Below are positions 59,336 to 64,000 of a stretch of 64,000 nucleotides of DNA, piece by piece. Numbering within the stretch: the stretch's first letter is position 1; every line of letters begins with the position of its first letter. This DNA comes from Siniperca chuatsi. Lineage: Eukaryota; Chordata; Actinopteri; Centrarchiformes; Sinipercidae. The stretch spans positions 8,918,675 through 8,982,674 of the forward strand of contig NC_058058.1 in assembly GCF_020085105.1 (NCBI RefSeq), written 5' to 3'. The notes under the pieces were generated by a model. That model was not told the origin of the DNA and searched no databases. It worked only from the letters and a program-made list of their open reading frames with translations. Position numbers and translations under genes: made by a program.

Positions 59336-60707
59336 AAGTCAAGTTGCAAGCTTTATCATACCACACTCTGTCTCACTGCCGTGGTTGTTAACATGATCAG
59401 AGGCACTAATGTGGTGATTCTACCAGGCGAGTTAATCTTTACTAATGCATTCTGTTAACAGCCATCTGTGTTCTCAACAGTGACTGTAAACCCTTTCAGC
59501 AGAGCACCATGTTACATTCAGCACCCCAGCAGTCACTCCTCTATTACACTGAGGGATTGGGTTTATTATTCAGCCCAGAGAGGCTTTAGACCAGAGAAAC
59601 CGTGTCAGATGGAATCCATTTTGATTTTAAATGCAAATACCACTGACACGCTCATTGCTGGCGCTCTCCTTTCGGGCGCGACCACATAGCCCTCTTGATG
59701 GGTGGAAAATTTCAGGGAGAGGTCCCTAAACAAACAGAGGCTGCCAGTCAGAATGCGTCACGTACACAGTCAGGTACATGGTTGACCCTTTCATCTCTTT
59801 ACTGTAAAATCTGTTTTTGCATGGTTGACTGTTTAGGTTGCAGGCTTTACCGTGCTCTGGGTTTGGAAATTTGAAACTGAATATTCTCAAAGATTTTAAA
59901 CACATTAATTGTGTCAAATAAAAAACATACGGAAATTTGAGGACGTAAACCAGCTTTTACGCTGTCCTCATTGACGCTCTGTGTCTCTCTTGGTCTGTTT
60001 CTTGCTTTCACCCTTTCTCTCCAGCTCTCTCCATTTTACTTCCACCCCCCAAAAAATAAGCCCTTTTGACAGTGACATCAGCCAAGGTCATAGCTTCACT
60101 CACTTATAATCTGTATCGTTTCCATGCTATGCTTAAACCAGTTTTCATGGTATAATGGAAGCGGGCAGGCAGGGTGCAAAGCTTGATTACTTTGATGACG
60201 ATAATTTGTTTAATCAAGTGATGGGTGGGTGAGTGGGATGGCTGCATGACTGCTGCTACCCTCCAGACTCAGCAGGACATCCTTTCTGTCCAGGCAGCCA
60301 GCAGACGCTGGAACCTCCTGGCTTTCCAGCAGTCTCTGTAGAGCTTTTCAGATTCATCACAAATAATTAAGTAGTGGATGTAAAGAGAATTAAGGATTCT
60401 CAGAACATAACATCATAACATTTTGGCTAACTTAAGCAATCGTCTCTTATAACCAGTAGTTCTGCTCAATTAACCCTTGAAACAGTTTTTACGCAAATAC
60501 AGGAACAACTTTCTTCGTTTTCTCAGTGTCATTGTTGAACTCAGCCAAACTTAAAGGTTGGAGTTTTTACCACTAGTAGCACTATGGAGCAATGTTTTTA
60601 TGAGTGCATCCCTGTTTAGCTAACTTAAATGCGAAAATGGAAGAACACACAGGACGTGGTGTTTCTGCTTTCCAAATGTTTTATGAGCAAGGAAATCCAT
60701 CCAACAT

Positions 60708-60925
60708 GTTTGTTGGACCTCAAGTCCAAGGTGACATTTTTACGTTGCCTGCTAGTCCAGCTTATTTGTCCAACTAACAGTCCAAAAACCTAAACAACTA
60801 TCACAAAAATTACTGTCACAGAGACAGTCACAAGAAACCAGCAAATTCACATGATTGAGGGGCTGAAACTAGGTAATGTTTGGAATTTTTGCTTGAAAAA
60901 TGACTTAAACGATGGAACATTTATC
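60708..60925 (+). repeat. Family C repeat, body
   Basis: CCAACTAACAGTCCAAAAAC and CTTGAAAAATGACTTAAACG are body and 3' motifs of the family. Confidence 0.5.
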
Positions 60926-63754
60926 AAAATAGTTTTCTGTGATTCTATCAGTTTTAGTGAAGTTTCTTGTCACAGTGTTAAATCCAGCCAAACTTCCACT
61001 GACTTATTACATCAAAATCAGTGTATTACTCATGGAGAGAATTTATCAGAAGAGAAAATAGTTGTATAATGTCTGCTGTGGCTCTGGAGGAGCTTTGTCG
61101 AGCCTGAAAAAATATCTCGGTTTGGGCTTGGAAAGTCTGTGCTACAAACTAGGGGCATGGAGAAAGAAATGGGGGTTTGCAGGCAGGGCAAGTCTAACAA
61201 AAGAATGCTATTTAGTTGCATTATGGGAAGACAACCCAAAATATCTCTGCCTCAGTTGATTCGACTTGACTGTTCTTTTTTAAATCTTTGTCTTGTGAGT
61301 CCTTCCAACTTTTTGGTAGTGGAATAATAAATTGCTGGAATACTTATTTAACTTAAGGTCTAAATGTTCTGATCACTGTAGTTTCATTGTCAATGAGAAA
61401 AAGGTCTGTTTTACACGCCAGGACCAAAGCTTGAAGAGCCAAAATGACAGTTATAAGATGTAGTTTTGTCATAAGATGATAGCAATATACAATTTGCTGA
61501 ATTTTCTCGTACGTAACCGTGGTTACTTCAGCTCTCTCCTGCTTTAGAGACTCATTTTTTATAGTCAGTTTGGAGTGACATTGTGGCGTCCCGCTTTTAC
61601 AGTGACACTCGTGACATCTGTGTGGCAGACAGAGCTGCCTTCACATTCACTGCATCAACACACAGCTCTGAAGAGTTGATTAAAGATGCCTTTTTGAAGA
61701 TGATTGCTTACTGTTGCAGCCTCTGCTTTTGTTTAGTGTGGTTACACTTCGCTATGTGTGAGTTGGTGACCACAGGAGGCTTTATGGCAAGTTTTGTTAG
61801 ACCTGCAGTGCAAAAGCAGCTGGGAACATCTGTTGCCTGGTGGGTTTTTGATAGTGGCTCCTCTTTAGTGTGGGATGTACCACCACAACCTCTGTCCCCC
61901 AGCTTTCACAGCATATCTTTTGTTTTTCGCATGTGTATAACATCGATATGAGCGTACTGCTTCATCTCTTATTGTTTTCAAAGGTTCCCGTAAGAGCTGA
62001 GCAAATGCTGTCTCTTAACTTGTCTTTTGATTTTCTTACAAATACTATGCCTCTCTTGAGACCCCAGCATCCTCAGCCCATCAGTAAAGTAAAACCTGGA
62101 GCCCAGGGTGGAGCGCCAGCCATCCCGCATCATGTGTTGTTTCTGGACCTTTCAGGAAAGCCAGACTGCAGTCTTTAGAAACCACACATTCTTGCAGAAT
62201 TACAGCACAGGGAAATAATTGGGAAAGGCTATGTAGTGAGGGAGGGAGCAGAGGTTTGGCAGACACATTAAAAGCCATTTTTAGCTGCAAGAGTTTTGTT
62301 AGTGATCTCTGTCCTGCATCCAAAGGATGGGGAAGATTGGGCTCTTGCTAATTGCGTGTTCTCAGCTGAAAGTGTTTTTTCTGTCTTGATAAATTGGCAC
62401 TCTTTCAAAGTCCCAGCTTATTCTTCTACAAAGTCATTAAAGTTTGAAAATACACCCTAGCTGTGGTTCAAGTACTGGACCTATTTTGGTTGCCAGAATT
62501 CAATTATTTACATAGGATGGAACATGAATAAGAATTTCGCCTCATCGTTTCCAAATATGAGCCAGAGGCTATAACACTTTTTTTTTTTTTAATAGTCACA
62601 CAAAATATCCAAAATAAACCAAGACAAAATGATTTTGCTGCAATTTTGCTTCAATTTTATTTAACAGAATATTAAAAAGCAGACAATCATCAGAAGAGTC
62701 CTTCCAGTTAGGGCCTAATCAAAGCTGAACTGTAACATGTAATGCGCCCTGGGGGATAACGTCCAGAATGATGGGAGTTGTTTACTCATATTTTTTTGCA
62801 TACTTGTGGGCTCTTTGTTGTTTGGTTGATAAGAGAAGAATGCATCTAGCATTAAGCAGCTGGCCTGCATATGTAAAACATGGAAGCATTTTTCTTTTTG
62901 TTGCGGAGCAGTTTGTTTCAACAAGCACAGGAACTGAGCGGACGGAGCTGTGGTGTTTCTGTCAAACATCACTCATACACCGAGAGACACACATTACAAT
63001 GGCTTCCTCTTTGTGTGATTGATATTTGATCCCTAAGACTGTATTCTCCAAACAAAATCACATTTGTTATTTCACACTGGTGAAATGTCACCAGTTTAGT
63101 TTATGAACTAAAGGAAGTGCTACGGTTTTGCCTGGATCGCTGCAGCATGTGCAGTCGAACTTCTTATTCACCAACCCCAGTAACACCACAACCTTTAACT
63201 GGTCAACACGAGTTGTACTATTTTTAGTGTGTGTTCATTTCTTCTCTTGAAAAACTTGAAATGAGGGCTGCTCATCCAAGGGGACATCTAGTTTTTTTCC
63301 AATTTAAAGGTCCAAACCAAAAGGATATTCAATTTACAATGTGTGTACATCCTGCTGCCACCAACCTGCCTCAGGCTCAACCTCCAACACCAGAGCGCTA
63401 CACTGCTCCGTCTGATAGACAACAAAATGCTCTTGACCGGACTCTGTCTCAGCAAGTTCCTCTGCCTAGACCATATGTGTAACCCAGTCAAACTTGACCT
63501 GACCCACGATTTACGCTGCAGGATACAACAACATGATGGAGCTCCTAATCACTACCTCAAATGGAATCCCAAAGCCTGCCCTACCTTATTTTAATAGGTA
63601 AAGGAGTCTGACTTTGCACTACTCTACAAAATGCACGGACTGGCAACGGATCCTGCCTTATGGAGGCAAGTGCGCTAGGACCAAAATCAGAAAACTCACA
63701 ATTGTAAAGGGGGCTTGACAACAATAAGAACATTGAAAACAGAACACAATAGAC
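60926..63754. other. sdc2: sdc2 intron 1, distal part
   Basis: No syndecan exon seen. Open frames here (for example 61583-61951) have no recognisable similarity and no splice support. Confidence 0.45.
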
Positions 63755-63925
63755 TTTCCTACAATAGGACAAAGAAAAGCAGAAAATCATCACATTTGAG
63801 GAGCTGGAGTCAGCAAACGTTTGGCATTTTTGCTTGTAAAATGAAATCAATTATCAAAATTGTTACACATAATTTTTCTGTAGAACGACTACTTGATTAA
63901 TCAGCTAATCGTGTCTGCTCCTACT
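63755..63925 (+). repeat. Family C repeat, 3' part
   Basis: CATCACATTTGAGGAGCTGG, GTTTGGCATTTTTGCTTG and CTTGATTAATCAGCTAATCG. Confidence 0.6.
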
Positions 63926-64000
63926 GTAACCCGCAAGCAAGTTAAACTGGTATTGACACCATTAAATTAACAGACCTTGTGTTGCAGTGAGTATTCTGGT

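Noticed and set aside
61583..61951. 122-codon plus-strand frame in sdc2 intron
   Set aside because: Hydrophobic and Cys-rich by chance; no family resemblance or flanking splice signals that fit.

Overview
This window is vertebrate nuclear DNA, almost certainly from a percomorph (spiny-rayed) teleost. Genes are split into short exons with GT/AG splice sites. CA/GT microsatellites are frequent. Many interspersed repeats belong to families I recognise from perch-like fishes. There are no operons, ribosome binding sites or prokaryotic features, and most open frames longer than 60 codons are chance or repeat-derived.

Four protein-coding genes are supported. (1) Minus strand: the large first coding exon of an exostosin-1 gene (ext1), at 21785-20839. 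Its later exons must lie left of the window, so about 1-20838 is its first coding intron. A good 3' splice site at 22234 and two GC-rich blocks with minus-strand donors (30536, 31683) suggest an untranslated first exon 8-10 kb upstream. (2) Plus strand: a complete thiopurine S-methyltransferase gene (tpmt), eight coding exons, 34815-37956, 233 residues. (3) Plus strand: a complete ppp1r36-like gene (protein phosphatase 1 regulatory subunit 36), eleven coding exons, 38951-46842, about 458 residues, with a poly(A) signal at 47109. (4) Plus strand: exon 1 of syndecan-2 (sdc2), 51720-51779, encoding the signal peptide. The rest of the window is its first intron.

Layout: 1-20838 ext1 intron, full of repeats, some nested three deep; 20839-22233 ext1 exon; 22234-34030 candidate ext1 leader intron and intergenic DNA with two GC-rich blocks; 34031-37956 tpmt; 38951-47114 ppp1r36; 47115-51270 intergenic with a fold-back repeat and a hAT-like element; 51270-51779 sdc2 first exon; 51780-64000 sdc2 intron 1.

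Ext1 is the heparan sulfate polymerase and syndecan-2 is a heparan sulfate-carrying core protein. Here the two genes start about 30 kb apart and point away from each other, with tpmt and ppp1r36 between them. I see no sign that tpmt or ppp1r36 belongs to that pathway. I found no clear undescribed system. The best leads are the ext1 leader structure, a GC-AG intron and X-box-like promoter site in ppp1r36, and several near-palindromic repeats inside transcribed introns.
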